64,000 bases of DNA from Cyclobacterium xiamenense (GCF_009467825.1 NZ_WIOK01000006.1:1-64000); one strand, 5' to 3'; shown: positions 27,280 through 36,890, numbered from the stretch's first letter. Made by a program: numbers and translations. The notes: generated by a model not told the origin, from the sequence alone.

Positions 27280-28794
27280 TTACAAATTTTCGGGTTTGGA
27301 ATAGCCCCCAAATGCATTTTCCAGGACACCGGCAACCGCCAGAACTTTATCTTCCGTCCAGGGCTTACCGACAATCTGAATCCCCAAAGGCAATCCTTCA
27401 TCGGAAGTACCTGCGCGCACCACTGCTGCCGGCCATCCGGTGGCATTGTATTCGGAGGTGTACCAGTGGCCCGGAAAGCGTTCTGCGTCTACCTTCATGG
27501 CGGCAGTGGAAGTAACCGGGCACAGCAAAATGTCGTAATCGTCCATAAATTGGAGCATCTTGCTCTTGAGGGTATCGATCTCTTCTACCAATCTGGAATA
27601 CACGTCGGCAGATACTGTCTCCCCCGAAATATTCAGATTTGGGGAGATTACCTTGGTCCCGCATTGTTTGATTAAGCGCTTGAGATGGGCTTTCCCATCA
27701 GCGCTATTCAGTTCAGAACGTTTTTCAGAAAGTTCTTGAAGCACTGCCGGGCGGTCTGCCACTACGCTTTTCACCGATGATTTAAGGCTTTCGGCGCAGT
27801 CTACCACCATCTTTTTGATCTCAGGAATTGGTTCCGCAATGTCATTGGTGGTATAATAGGCGATTCGCAGTTGCGAAAGGTCTACCTCCGCAGGGTCAGC
27901 GAGTGGAACGGGACTGATGCTGGCATCCAATTGATCCGGACCAGAAATAATCGAGAGCAACAAGTACAGATCTTCCACTTTTCTCGCCATTGGACCCGGC
28001 TGTTGGTAACTTCCGAACCGATCCCCGTAACCCGGTAAATGGCCGGTTTGGGGGATCCGTCCACTCGTTGGTTTGATACTGGCCAGGCCACAGACATGGG
28101 CCGGTGCGCGCACACTCCCACCGGAATCGGTGCCGATGTCAAAGTAGGATCCACCCGCTGCCAAAATAGCGGCTGCCCCACCACTACTCCCCGACGGGTG
28201 GCGGCTGAGATCGTACGGGTTTAGTGTCTGTCCGTAAATCAGGTTGGTCGTCAGCGAGGACATGGTGAATTCAGGCGTGTTGGTCTTACCCAGTAAAATC
28301 GCTCCTTCCTTTTTGAGCCTTGCCACAACGGTAGCATCGGTACCCGGCATGTAATCTTTACGGCCCATGGTGCCGGCAGTCGAAATAATTCCGGAGGTAT
28401 CGAAGGAATCCTTGATCGTCATGGGTACTCCATGGAGTAAGCCGAGCGGTTTTCCTGCCTTAACGGCTGCATCTGCCGCTTTGGCCTCGAGTAGTGCGCG
28501 CTCCCCTGCCACCTGAACCACGGCGTTGATTTTCGGGTTTACCTCTGCAATCCGCTCCAGACAACGGCTTACTACCTCTTCACTGCTGATCTCTTTATTG
28601 CGGATCATCTCTGCCACTTTCGTCGCGGACATGTACAGGAGTTCGTCGGTGGCATCGTTCGATGTAAATTCCCTCCGTGGAGGCACGACGCCCTCCGGAA
28701 GCAGTTGACCAAAGGCCGGAAGTACCGAGCCCAGTGATCCGATTCCAAGCGTGGCAATAAATTTTCTTCGGTTGTTGGTGGTTTGTTTTTTCAT
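27280..28794 (-). CDS. Tat-exported amidase-signature enzyme (third in locus order)
   Basis: This AS-family amide hydrolase has 504 residues and an N-terminal Tat-type signal (NNRRKFIATLGIGSLGS). The triad is present: Lys128 (MTIKDS), cis-Ser203 (SGSSGG) and nucleophile Ser227 (DSGGSVRAP). After the nucleophile it reads AHVCGLASIKPTSGRIPQTGHLPGYGD, clearly different from the other paralogues (which have GIAGIKPT and HIVDYGG), so its acyl-binding pocket probably differs. It has an 84-base gap to the previous gene and is followed by a GC-rich hairpin. The start MKKQTTNNRRKF places the RR motif correctly. Confidence 0.93.
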   Translation of the reverse strand: MKKQTTNNRRKFIATLGIGSLGSVLPAFGQLLPEGVVPPRREFTSNDATDELLYMSATKVAEMIRNKEISSEEVVSRCLERIAEVNPKINAVVQVAGERALLEAKAADAAVKAGKPLGLLHGVPMTIKDSFDTSGIISTAGTMGRKDYMPGTDATVVARLKKEGAILLGKTNTPEFTMSSLTTNLIYGQTLNPYDLSRHPSGSSGGAAAILAAGGSYFDIGTDSGGSVRAPAHVCGLASIKPTSGRIPQTGHLPGYGDRFGSYQQPGPMARKVEDLYLLLSIISGPDQLDASISPVPLADPAEVDLSQLRIAYYTTNDIAEPIPEIKKMVVDCAESLKSSVKSVVADRPAVLQELSEKRSELNSADGKAHLKRLIKQCGTKVISPNLNISGETVSADVYSRLVEEIDTLKSKMLQFMDDYDILLCPVTSTAAMKVDAERFPGHWYTSEYNATGWPAAVVRAGTSDEGLPLGIQIVGKPWTEDKVLAVAGVLENAFGGYSKPENL

Positions 28795-28878
28795 GGGTGT
28801 TTGGTTTTAGGTATCTGTGGTCAGCATTAGGTCTTGATGACGGTGCGTATGGGTCCATTTTTTTTAAAAGTGAAACGG

Positions 28879-30471
28879 CTAAATGGGAGGCATTTTCCAT
28901 CCTCCTGATTTTTGCTCCAGGTAACTTGCCACAGCAAGTGCCACGTCTTCCCGCCAGGGCTGGGCGACTACCTGTACACCGATTGGCAAGCCTTCGGCAT
29001 TTTCTCCACAGCGCACGACCGCACCGGGCCATCCACAGGTATTGAACGGTTTGGTATAGCTTTCTCCCGGATTGTCCATGTACTTGGATGACTCGGAGAA
29101 TCCGCTGTTAATATCCCCCGCAGGCGCGTTCGTCACCGGACAGAGGAGTACATCGTAATCGGAAAACCATTGCAGCATCTTGCTTCGGTTGGCATCTTGC
29201 ATTTCCAATAGCTTGGTATACCGTGCCGTTGAGATTGTCTCGCCTTGTTCCGACAACCGTTGCCGGAGACTTGCGCCGTAGGTCTTGGATCCGGCGCGCT
29301 CTGTTGCTCGTTTGAGCCACTGCCAGCCATCACCGATGATCAAATCACGTCGGATTGTGCCCAACTCGACCAAGAGGTCTCTTGGGCAATCCTCCGTTAC
29401 GGACAAACTGACTTCTTCCATCCATTTGGCGGCTTTTTGTACCGTGTCCCGCGTGGCTGGATCGGTTCTGGCTATCCCATTTTCCGAGAAAAAAGCAACC
29501 CGCAACCCGGCAATATCGACCGTTTTATAATCGGGCCAGGGCATGGGAATCACGGCAGCATCTTTGAAATCCGGGCCTGCCATGAGAGGGGTGAGCAAAT
29601 CCAGGTCCCTTACAAACCGCGCCATGGGGCCAGGTTGCTGCCAGGCATCGAAAAGCCCTCCATAATCGACAATATGTCCGGTACGGGGGAGCCGTACCGA
29701 GGTAGGCTTGATACCAGCTATCCCGTTGGTACCAGAAGGTCCTCTCACGCTGCCTCCCCAGTCGGTACCAATATCAAAGGCTGCTCCTCCTGCGGCCACA
29801 ATGGCTCCTGCGCCTCCACTACTTCCGGAAGTCGTTTTGTCGAGGTCATAAGGGTTCTTACTGATACCGTAAATAATATTATTGGTGGAATTAACTCCCA
29901 ATACAGCTCCAATAAGCGTGAATTCGGGGGTATTGGTTTTTCCCAGTAGAATCCCTCCCTGCTGCCGTACCCGGGCGACAACCGTGGCATCTGCATCCGG
30001 TACAAAATTCATTTTGCCGATCGTCCCGCCGGTACTTACCACGCCTTCGGTCATGAATGAGTCCTTTATTGTAAGCGGTACGCCATGAAGAGATCCGGTT
30101 GAATTCCCTTTGGCTAAGGCCTGATCCGCTTTTTTCGCTTCATCAAGCGCCCGATCAAAACACTCCATGACCACGGCGTTTAACTGGTAATTGACTGCAT
30201 CAATACGATCGATGTACGCCTGTACCACTTCGAGTGCCGACACTTCCTTTGTTCGGATCATCTCTGCCAGTGCGGTTACGGATTTGTAATGAATTGATGC
30301 CGGCTCCGCCTTGGTGCCAAATTCCCGGATCAGCAGGCGTTTATCGAGTCCCTTTGCAATGTTTGGCAGGTACGTAGCCCCGATGGTCCCGACAGCTACT
30401 TTTTCTATAAAGGACCGTCTGGAAACCGTTTCAGCGGTCTTTGTTGCGATGTATTTTTTTACCTTATTCAT
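28879..30471 (-). CDS. Tat-exported amidase-signature enzyme (second in locus order)
   Basis: This AS-family amide hydrolase has 530 residues from the ATG at 30471 (MNKVKKYI). An open frame continues upstream to 30663, but that leader overlaps the preceding amidase gene and would bury the signal peptide, so I reject it. The Tat signal is near-consensus (VSRRSFIEKVAVGTIGA, residues 16-32). The triad is Lys136 (LTIKDS), cis-Ser217 (SGSSGG) and nucleophile Ser241 (DWGGSVRGP). It is the likely closest paralogue of the amidase at 25603. It lies 38 bases after the first amidase and 84 bases before the third. Confidence 0.93.
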   Translation of the reverse strand: MNKVKKYIATKTAETVSRRSFIEKVAVGTIGATYLPNIAKGLDKRLLIREFGTKAEPASIHYKSVTALAEMIRTKEVSALEVVQAYIDRIDAVNYQLNAVVMECFDRALDEAKKADQALAKGNSTGSLHGVPLTIKDSFMTEGVVSTGGTIGKMNFVPDADATVVARVRQQGGILLGKTNTPEFTLIGAVLGVNSTNNIIYGISKNPYDLDKTTSGSSGGAGAIVAAGGAAFDIGTDWGGSVRGPSGTNGIAGIKPTSVRLPRTGHIVDYGGLFDAWQQPGPMARFVRDLDLLTPLMAGPDFKDAAVIPMPWPDYKTVDIAGLRVAFFSENGIARTDPATRDTVQKAAKWMEEVSLSVTEDCPRDLLVELGTIRRDLIIGDGWQWLKRATERAGSKTYGASLRQRLSEQGETISTARYTKLLEMQDANRSKMLQWFSDYDVLLCPVTNAPAGDINSGFSESSKYMDNPGESYTKPFNTCGWPGAVVRCGENAEGLPIGVQVVAQPWREDVALAVASYLEQKSGGWKMPPI

Positions 30472-30509
30472 GCATGTATCTTTTGGTATATAGGGGTTTT
30501 CGGATAAGA

Positions 30510-32057
30510 TCACATCGCTGGCATTTGCCAACCACCCAGTTCGTCCTCCAGGTATTGGGCGACTGCCAACACCTTGTGATCCTGAAAAGGCTGTCCGACT
30601 ATTTGAACCCCAATAGGTAAACCGTCTTTGCTTGTTCCGGCTCGTACTACCGCCGCCGGCCAACCGGTGAGGTTAAAAATACCCATGTACCCGTAGGCTT
30701 CGGGTGAACTGGCGGATCTTTCAAACACCGTAGGATTGGGGGCAGCACCGTCGAAATGTACCGGGCAAATGAGGATGTCGTATGCCTGCATCCATTGCAG
30801 CAGCTTGCTACGACAAGCGTCAAGTTTTTCTACCAACGCGGTAAACTCCCTGGATGGGATCGCGGTGGACGGGTCTGCCAGCCGGAGTAGGGGATGGGTT
30901 TGCTTGGTTCCGAATTTTTCGGCCAGCCGATTCACCCATGCCCTGCCATCAGCACTGAAAAGGTCCTGACGCACCTGTTCTGCTTCCTGGAATTGGCTAA
31001 CAGGCGCATCTTCTTTAAGGCGTATTCCGGCCCCTTCCAATGCCGCAACCGCACCGTTGATTGCCTTTTTGGTCTCCTCCGAGCAGGCCTTCGTGCTGCC
31101 GTGTTCGACAAACCAGGCGTACCGCAGGTCCGCTATACGAATACTGTCCGGATCGGTCCAGGGAACCGGGTGAATGGCCGCGTCACGTTGGTCAGGCCCC
31201 ATGATAATGGGCAAAATTAGTTTCAGGTCTTCTACATACCGGGCCATCGGACCGAGCACCTGATACGCATCAAACAATCCACCATAATCTACAATGTGGC
31301 CCGTTCTGGGAACCAGGCCCGTGGTGGGTTTTATCCCGGCGATCCCATTAAAGTGAGCTGGCCCGCGAATACTGCCGCCAAAATCCGATCCGATGTCGAA
31401 AGGTGAGCCACCCGCCGCCACAATGGCACCTGCCCCTCCACTACTTCCTCCCGGGCTGTAGCCTTCTTTGTAGGGATTGCTCGTCATGCCGTAGACCAGG
31501 TTAGCGGTGGTTCCGGATAGCGTAAATTCGGGGGTGTTGGTTTTTCCCAGGAGAATCGCCCCCTGAGCCCGAAGCCTGGCAACAATCGTGGCATCCTCCG
31601 CCGGCATAAACTCTTTTCTTCCCAGCGTTCCGCCAGTACTCACCACGCCTGCGGTTTCCAATGAGTCTTTGATGGTCATGGGTACCCCATGCAATGCGCC
31701 CATGGTCCTGCCGGCTGCCAACATCCTATCTGCCTTTTCGGCCTCTTGTAGCGCCCGCTCTTTACAGGTCAGAACCACGGCGTTGATCGCAGGATTCACT
31801 TCTTCCATCCGCCGATATACGGCGTTTACAAGCGCTACGGAGGAAATTTCTTTTTCGCGGATCATTTGCGCCAGCTGCACGACCGATGCCGCAGTGACTT
31901 CGTCCACGACCCGATTGGGTTGGTAATAAGAAACCGAGTCGTTCTTCCGGGATGTTGGCATAATAGGGGAGGCCATCAACCCTAGCCCCCCCTTACCAAA
32001 CAACACAAAAGACGAACGTATAAAGTCTCTTCGGTTATTTTTTTTATTAAAAATCAT
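30510..32057 (-). CDS. Tat-exported amidase-signature enzyme (first after SusD)
   Basis: This AS-family amide hydrolase of 515 residues begins with a Tat-type signal (NNRRDFIRSSFVLFGKGGLGLMA). The triad is intact: Lys130 (MTIKDS), cis-Ser205 (GGSSGG) and nucleophile Ser229 (DFGGSIRGP). The stretch AHFNGIAGIKPTTGLVPRTGHIVDYGG mixes features of the other three paralogues. It starts 27 bases after the SusD stop, the tight spacing expected for cotranscription with the transporter genes, and tying the whole amidase array to SusC/SusD. Substrate unknown; the AS family includes peptide amidases, aryl-acylamidases, nylon-oligomer hydrolases and fatty-acid amide hydrolase. Confidence 0.94.
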   Translation of the reverse strand: MIFNKKNNRRDFIRSSFVLFGKGGLGLMASPIMPTSRKNDSVSYYQPNRVVDEVTAASVVQLAQMIREKEISSVALVNAVYRRMEEVNPAINAVVLTCKERALQEAEKADRMLAAGRTMGALHGVPMTIKDSLETAGVVSTGGTLGRKEFMPAEDATIVARLRAQGAILLGKTNTPEFTLSGTTANLVYGMTSNPYKEGYSPGGSSGGAGAIVAAGGSPFDIGSDFGGSIRGPAHFNGIAGIKPTTGLVPRTGHIVDYGGLFDAYQVLGPMARYVEDLKLILPIIMGPDQRDAAIHPVPWTDPDSIRIADLRYAWFVEHGSTKACSEETKKAINGAVAALEGAGIRLKEDAPVSQFQEAEQVRQDLFSADGRAWVNRLAEKFGTKQTHPLLRLADPSTAIPSREFTALVEKLDACRSKLLQWMQAYDILICPVHFDGAAPNPTVFERSASSPEAYGYMGIFNLTGWPAAVVRAGTSKDGLPIGVQIVGQPFQDHKVLAVAQYLEDELGGWQMPAM

Positions 32058-32084
32058 GCGTTTGTCTTTGTTTAAATTGGCAAC

Positions 32085-33563
32085 TTATCGATCCCACCAC
32101 ACGCGGGTCAAAAGATCATCCGAACCTTGTCTGGCCACTGCTTGCTCATAGTTCGCTTTATTCAAATTAATCTCACTAGGTGGGTAACCTTTGCGTCTGG
32201 GTATGCCATCGATAACTCCGTCTCTTGCTACTTCCAACTCCGGGTATTGAAGCCGTCTCCATTCACACCAGGACTGAACGCCCTGCATGTAAAAAGAAAT
32301 CCACTTCTGATTGCCAATGGAACGCATGGGGTTCGTCGTGTCATAGGTAACTGCTTCCTGCGCTAAATAATCGGCAACTGCAGATGGATCCGAAATACCC
32401 CACTGCTCCATGGATGCGGTGATCGCCTCTATGTAAAATTCCGAGGGACTGCCGGAAATCCAGCCTCTTTCCGCTGCTTCAGCCTTGATAAACGCAACCT
32501 CCGCGTAAGACATAATGGTAAAAACTGAAGTTGGCTGGAGGATAGTTTCGGTATTTGGCCAAGAAACGGCGAAGTCACTGATGGCACTACCGGATGCTCG
32601 GTCCAGTCCGACCGGCTGTCCGATGTATCCGCCTCCCAGCGTTTGATTTATTGCAGGATCGGCATATCTTTCCAGTCGCGGATCGTTTAACGATTTGAGC
32701 ATGTCAACCAGTGTGCTGGCGATTCCGTAATTGGGAACACTCAATTCGTACCGGAAAAACCAAGGATTGTTATTGGGTTGGGATTCTAAAAATTGATAGA
32801 AGGCATTGTCGTCAGTTGATGTCATGGGGCCCGCTGCTACCGCCTCGGACAGCGCGGACGCAGCCACATTGGGTGCCACATTTGAAAGCCGGAGTGCTAC
32901 CCTCATTTTTAGACTATTGGCAAACTTGTACCACTGTTCCATATCCCCTCCAAAAATAATGTCGCCGTCAATCGATCCATCGGCGGCATTGATCATTGCT
33001 GCCGCCTCCGACAGTTCCTTAATCAAATCCAAATAGATCGTTTCCTGATCGGTATAGGTGGGTAGGGAAAAAGCATTTCCCTTTAAGGCCTCCTGGTAGG
33101 GAACATCCCCCCACACATCGGTAATGTTTTGATAGGCCCAAGCCTTCAGAATCCTTGCCACTGCGATTTGGTTGTGGTTAGGTCCGGACAGCGCCGCATT
33201 GACCATGGTCTCTTCGTTGGAATTTAAAAGGATGACTTCTTCCAAATCTCTCAACCCATTGGTGTAAAAGGTTGAAAAATCGCCCTCTACCGTTGCATAA
33301 ATATCATCAAAACCGCCCCGCAAATTTGCCATCTGCTGCGCATAAATCATGGCGGGAAGCCCGATGCCGTTAAGCTGGTCGTGGTTGCCAAATAGGTCTG
33401 CTACTAATTCTCGCTGTGCCCCGGTCAGCAGACTCGAGGTGGGCACTTCCAGCGGCTGGTTGGGATCAATATTTAATTCCTCAAAGCCCTCGGTACAAGC
33501 AGCCGACCAAATCAGTAGGCCGCCGAGTAATAGGATGGTAGGTATATTTTTTATCGTTTTCAT
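32085..33563 (-). CDS. SusD/RagB family nutrient-binding lipoprotein (amide locus)
   Basis: This surface lipoprotein is the partner of the SusC at 33654. I start at 33563 (MKTIKNIP), giving 492 residues with a clean lipoprotein signal (WSAAC, Cys23). ATGs at 33572, 33590 and 33638 would add a charged leader without signal character. The mature N terminus TEGFEELNIDPNQP and the helix ILKAWAYQNITDVWGDVPYQEAL are typical of the SusD_2-type nutrient-binding family. The gene is 90 bases after SusC and 27 bases before the first amidase. By context it should capture the amide-bearing substrate at the surface. Confidence 0.92.
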   Translation of the reverse strand: MKTIKNIPTILLLGGLLIWSAACTEGFEELNIDPNQPLEVPTSSLLTGAQRELVADLFGNHDQLNGIGLPAMIYAQQMANLRGGFDDIYATVEGDFSTFYTNGLRDLEEVILLNSNEETMVNAALSGPNHNQIAVARILKAWAYQNITDVWGDVPYQEALKGNAFSLPTYTDQETIYLDLIKELSEAAAMINAADGSIDGDIIFGGDMEQWYKFANSLKMRVALRLSNVAPNVAASALSEAVAAGPMTSTDDNAFYQFLESQPNNNPWFFRYELSVPNYGIASTLVDMLKSLNDPRLERYADPAINQTLGGGYIGQPVGLDRASGSAISDFAVSWPNTETILQPTSVFTIMSYAEVAFIKAEAAERGWISGSPSEFYIEAITASMEQWGISDPSAVADYLAQEAVTYDTTNPMRSIGNQKWISFYMQGVQSWCEWRRLQYPELEVARDGVIDGIPRRKGYPPSEINLNKANYEQAVARQGSDDLLTRVWWDR

Positions 33564-33653
33564 TTGAGTCATTCTTAGATGTTGGAACATGTCGGTATCA
33601 GGCAGATTTTTGAGATAAAATCCGATTTTCCTGTCCAATAAAGTAAATGGATG

Positions 33654-36600
33654 TTACAGCTTGATGTTGATGTTGAAACCAATCATACGGGGAGCTGGCA
33701 ACGATGCTCCCTCCAAGCCCTGAACGTTACTTGATCCATAGGCGATTTCCGAGGGATCAATGTGGGGCACGTTGCTGTGCAGCAAGGCCACGTTTCGAGA
33801 GAACACGGATACCCGAAGCCCATTGATAAAGAGGTTGCGCAGCATTCCGCTGGGAACGTTATAGCCCAGGCTGATTTCTCGTAATTTGATGTAGGAGGCA
33901 TCGTATACGGATAATGCATCCAGGCTATACAGTTGCTTCAGGTAGTTCTGTGCTTCCAGGTATACCGTATTGGGCTCCCCATTTTCAAAAACCGCATCCG
34001 CTCGGATACCTCCGCCTTCGGACACGGGATTTCTTTTGGGAACTCCCCGGTCATTGTCTCCTACCGACTCAATGAACTGCCCATTGGCAATGCCATTTTG
34101 AACGGTTTCCGACCAAAAACTACCCCCTGATTGGAAATCGATCAAGGCACTCAACGTGATCCCGCGGTACGTGAAGGTATTGGAAAAGCCACCCGTTACG
34201 TCCGGTAAAATACTGCCGACTACCTCGCCTGGATTCCGAAGATAAAAGCCATTGCTACCAACGATCGGTTTTCCGGTCTCCTCGTGGTAGATGACATTTG
34301 GCGTGATAATCGTACCGTAAGGCTGCCCTACCGTGGCATTGACGGAGTTGGTACCGTCTCGTCCACCCAACTCGAAATTATCCTGACCTTCTGCCAGTTC
34401 CAGCACCCGATTTCTATTACGCGCCAGGTTCAGGTTTACATCCCAGGAAAAATCATTTCTTTCGATAGGGGTGCCACTCAGCATGACCTCGATGCCTTTG
34501 TTTTCCATTTCTCCCGCATTAACGATGAGCGACTGAAAACCCGTGGTCGAGGAAACCGGAAGTGCCAGGATTTGATTGAAGGTATTTACCTTGTAGACCG
34601 TAAAATCCAGACCTATTCTATTTTCCAAAAAACGTAAATCCAACCCTGCTTCCAAATTCGACACAATTTCCGGCTTCAGGTTGCTGTTTCTCAAAACGTC
34701 ATCTACCGTGAACACCGAGGTATTGGCGTAGGGGTCCCCGTTGGCATAGGTGTTGATCAAGCGGTACGGATCCGTGTCATTCCCCACCTGGGCCCAACCC
34801 AGACGCATTTTGCCGAAAGAAATGAAATCAGCTCCCGTCATCAGGTTCGAAAAAACGAAACTGCTTGACACGGCGGGGTACAGGTAGGAATTGTTGTCTA
34901 CCGGTAAAGTAGAAGACCAATCGTTCCGAAGCGAAGCCTCGAGGAACAGGAAATCCCGGTAGCCCAAATTACCGCTTGCGTAAATACTGTGTACCTCTCG
35001 TTCGGATTTGAAATCCCGGATTTCTGGCCGCTGGAGGGAGGCTACCAGGTTGTAAAAATTCGGCACACTCAAGCCACCCTGCGTCCGGGTGTAATTATTG
35101 GTGAACGTATTTTTCCGGATATTGCCCCCAAAGGTAACTCCCAGACTGAAATCATCCCCGAATTCGGTATTGTACTGGCCGAGAAGCTCGAAATTATCCT
35201 CCCGAAAATTGTACAAGTCTTTTTCGTAAGCATTCTGAAGGTAGCCTCCGATTGAAGCCCGGTCTTCGCGCACGTCGGTGTAGAAATCGGTTCGGGCAAA
35301 CAAGGTTACTGAAAGCTCCGGAAGGATCTGGTAGGAGATGTTGATGTTTCCAAAAACCCGGTCCTTTAAATCGTTATTATAACTCTCGAATAGCGTAAAA
35401 TAGGGATTGTTGTTGTAGCTCTGTTCCGTGTGCCTCCCCAGTCCTTGTGTATTCCAGGTCATGTGGTAATACCGGTCCGATTGATAATTTCTTAACCGGG
35501 CGGGATCAATTTGACGCTGGGTCCAGGCATACCAGTATGTCAACACGTTTACAGGCCGCTCCGGAGACCAGTCGCCCGTTGCGGGCCGACCGAGTGCCTC
35601 GGTACGTATGTAGTTAATCTTGGCTCCTGCGGAAAACTTGTCGGTTATTTGCGTATTGGCACTTACCGCAATTGTATTTCTATTGAGCGAACTATTGGGC
35701 ATGACCCCGGTTTGATCGAGGTTGGTATAGGAAAGTCTGAAAGAGCTCTTATCATCGCCTCCGCTAATGGATACGTTATTTGATAAAGTAACGCCGGTTT
35801 CAAAGAAATCTCTGATATTATTGGGAGTAGCCTGCCAGGGTCGCACTTCTCCGTAATTTGGCTCGCCCGGATACATGCTGTCCCAATGCCTTACGGGCGT
35901 TCCGTCAAAACGAGGTCCCCAACTGTTGTTGGCATTCGTATTGACCACTTTATAAGTCAGTCCATCCAGCGGATCCACGACTTCCTCAAAATCCAAAGAA
36001 AATCCTCCGCCGTACTCATTTTGCATTTCCGGCAATAAAAATACGTTGCTAACCATCGTGGAGGAATTGATGCTAACGCCGATACCCTTGTTTTTTGCAC
36101 CGCTCTTCGTTGTGATAAGGATGACGCCATTTGAAGCCCTGGACCCGTACAATGCGGAAGCACTTGGTCCCTTCAGCACCGAAATGGACTCCACATCGTC
36201 GGGGTTAATATCCTGAGCCGCATTCCCATAATCCCGACCCCCATTTCCTGACACCTGATCCGTGGAGTTGTAGTTGGAGTTATCGATCGGAGTACCATCC
36301 ACCACGAAGAGCGGTTGGTTATTGCCGGAAATGGAATTGATTCCCCGTATGGTGATACGTGAGGAACCGCCAATATTGCCGGAGGAATTCGATATCTGAA
36401 CACCGGCAATTTTACCTGTAAGCGAATTGACGATATTGGTTTCCTTGGCTTCATCCAAGCCACGGGTATCCACCTGCTGTACGGTATAACCCAGGGCACG
36501 TTCGTCTCGTTTAACGCCCAATGCAGTCACCACTACTTCGGAAAGTGCCGTTTCTTCCGGCGTCAGTGAAATCGTTATTTCACTTTGGTTACCGATAGCG

Positions 36601-36890
36601 ACTTCTTTTTTGTTGTAGCCAATAAACGAAACTTCCAATTCCTTTTCTGATTCGGACAGGGTCAGGGAAAATTCCCCGTTTATGTCCGTCGCCGCTCCTT
36701 TGGTGGTACCTTTTACGAGCACGCTGGCTCCTGGAATCGACATTGCGTTTTCATCAACTACCTTGCCTTTCACTGTCAGACTTTGCGCCTGAACCGAACC
36801 AAGGGATAAAAAACCGATTAGCAAGACCAACCAGATAAACGAGTTCCTCCCACCGGAACGCCGTTCCGGGGCATGTGTAAAATTTTTCAT
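33654..36890 (-). CDS. SusC/RagA family TonB-linked outer membrane protein (amide locus)
   Basis: This outer-membrane importer has 1078 residues. The signal peptide ends near residue 36 (LGSVQAQS). A carboxypeptidase-regulatory-like domain follows (KVVDENAMSIPGASVLVKGT; DINGEFSLTL), then the plug with the SusC/RagA signatures ITIRGINSISGNNQPLFVVDG and LKGPSASALYGSRASNGVILI, and a barrel ending FNINIKL. It heads a nine-gene minus-strand run that ends at 21062. A full promoter match with 19-base spacing lies about 240 bases upstream, implying a long leader. The run contains only amide-hydrolase-family enzymes, so an amide-containing solute is the inferred cargo. Confidence 0.95.
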   Translation of the reverse strand: MKNFTHAPERRSGGRNSFIWLVLLIGFLSLGSVQAQSLTVKGKVVDENAMSIPGASVLVKGTTKGAATDINGEFSLTLSESEKELEVSFIGYNKKEVAIGNQSEITISLTPEETALSEVVVTALGVKRDERALGYTVQQVDTRGLDEAKETNIVNSLTGKIAGVQISNSSGNIGGSSRITIRGINSISGNNQPLFVVDGTPIDNSNYNSTDQVSGNGGRDYGNAAQDINPDDVESISVLKGPSASALYGSRASNGVILITTKSGAKNKGIGVSINSSTMVSNVFLLPEMQNEYGGGFSLDFEEVVDPLDGLTYKVVNTNANNSWGPRFDGTPVRHWDSMYPGEPNYGEVRPWQATPNNIRDFFETGVTLSNNVSISGGDDKSSFRLSYTNLDQTGVMPNSSLNRNTIAVSANTQITDKFSAGAKINYIRTEALGRPATGDWSPERPVNVLTYWYAWTQRQIDPARLRNYQSDRYYHMTWNTQGLGRHTEQSYNNNPYFTLFESYNNDLKDRVFGNINISYQILPELSVTLFARTDFYTDVREDRASIGGYLQNAYEKDLYNFREDNFELLGQYNTEFGDDFSLGVTFGGNIRKNTFTNNYTRTQGGLSVPNFYNLVASLQRPEIRDFKSEREVHSIYASGNLGYRDFLFLEASLRNDWSSTLPVDNNSYLYPAVSSSFVFSNLMTGADFISFGKMRLGWAQVGNDTDPYRLINTYANGDPYANTSVFTVDDVLRNSNLKPEIVSNLEAGLDLRFLENRIGLDFTVYKVNTFNQILALPVSSTTGFQSLIVNAGEMENKGIEVMLSGTPIERNDFSWDVNLNLARNRNRVLELAEGQDNFELGGRDGTNSVNATVGQPYGTIITPNVIYHEETGKPIVGSNGFYLRNPGEVVGSILPDVTGGFSNTFTYRGITLSALIDFQSGGSFWSETVQNGIANGQFIESVGDNDRGVPKRNPVSEGGGIRADAVFENGEPNTVYLEAQNYLKQLYSLDALSVYDASYIKLREISLGYNVPSGMLRNLFINGLRVSVFSRNVALLHSNVPHIDPSEIAYGSSNVQGLEGASLPAPRMIGFNINIKL

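Noticed and set aside
29245-29949. 234-codon open frame on the plus strand
   Set aside because: It is antisense to a conserved amidase; similar antisense frames appear over the other paralogues because of shared codon patterns.
30472-30663. 64-codon N-terminal extension of the second amidase
   Set aside because: It overlaps the preceding amidase gene out of frame and would move the Tat signal away from the N terminus.
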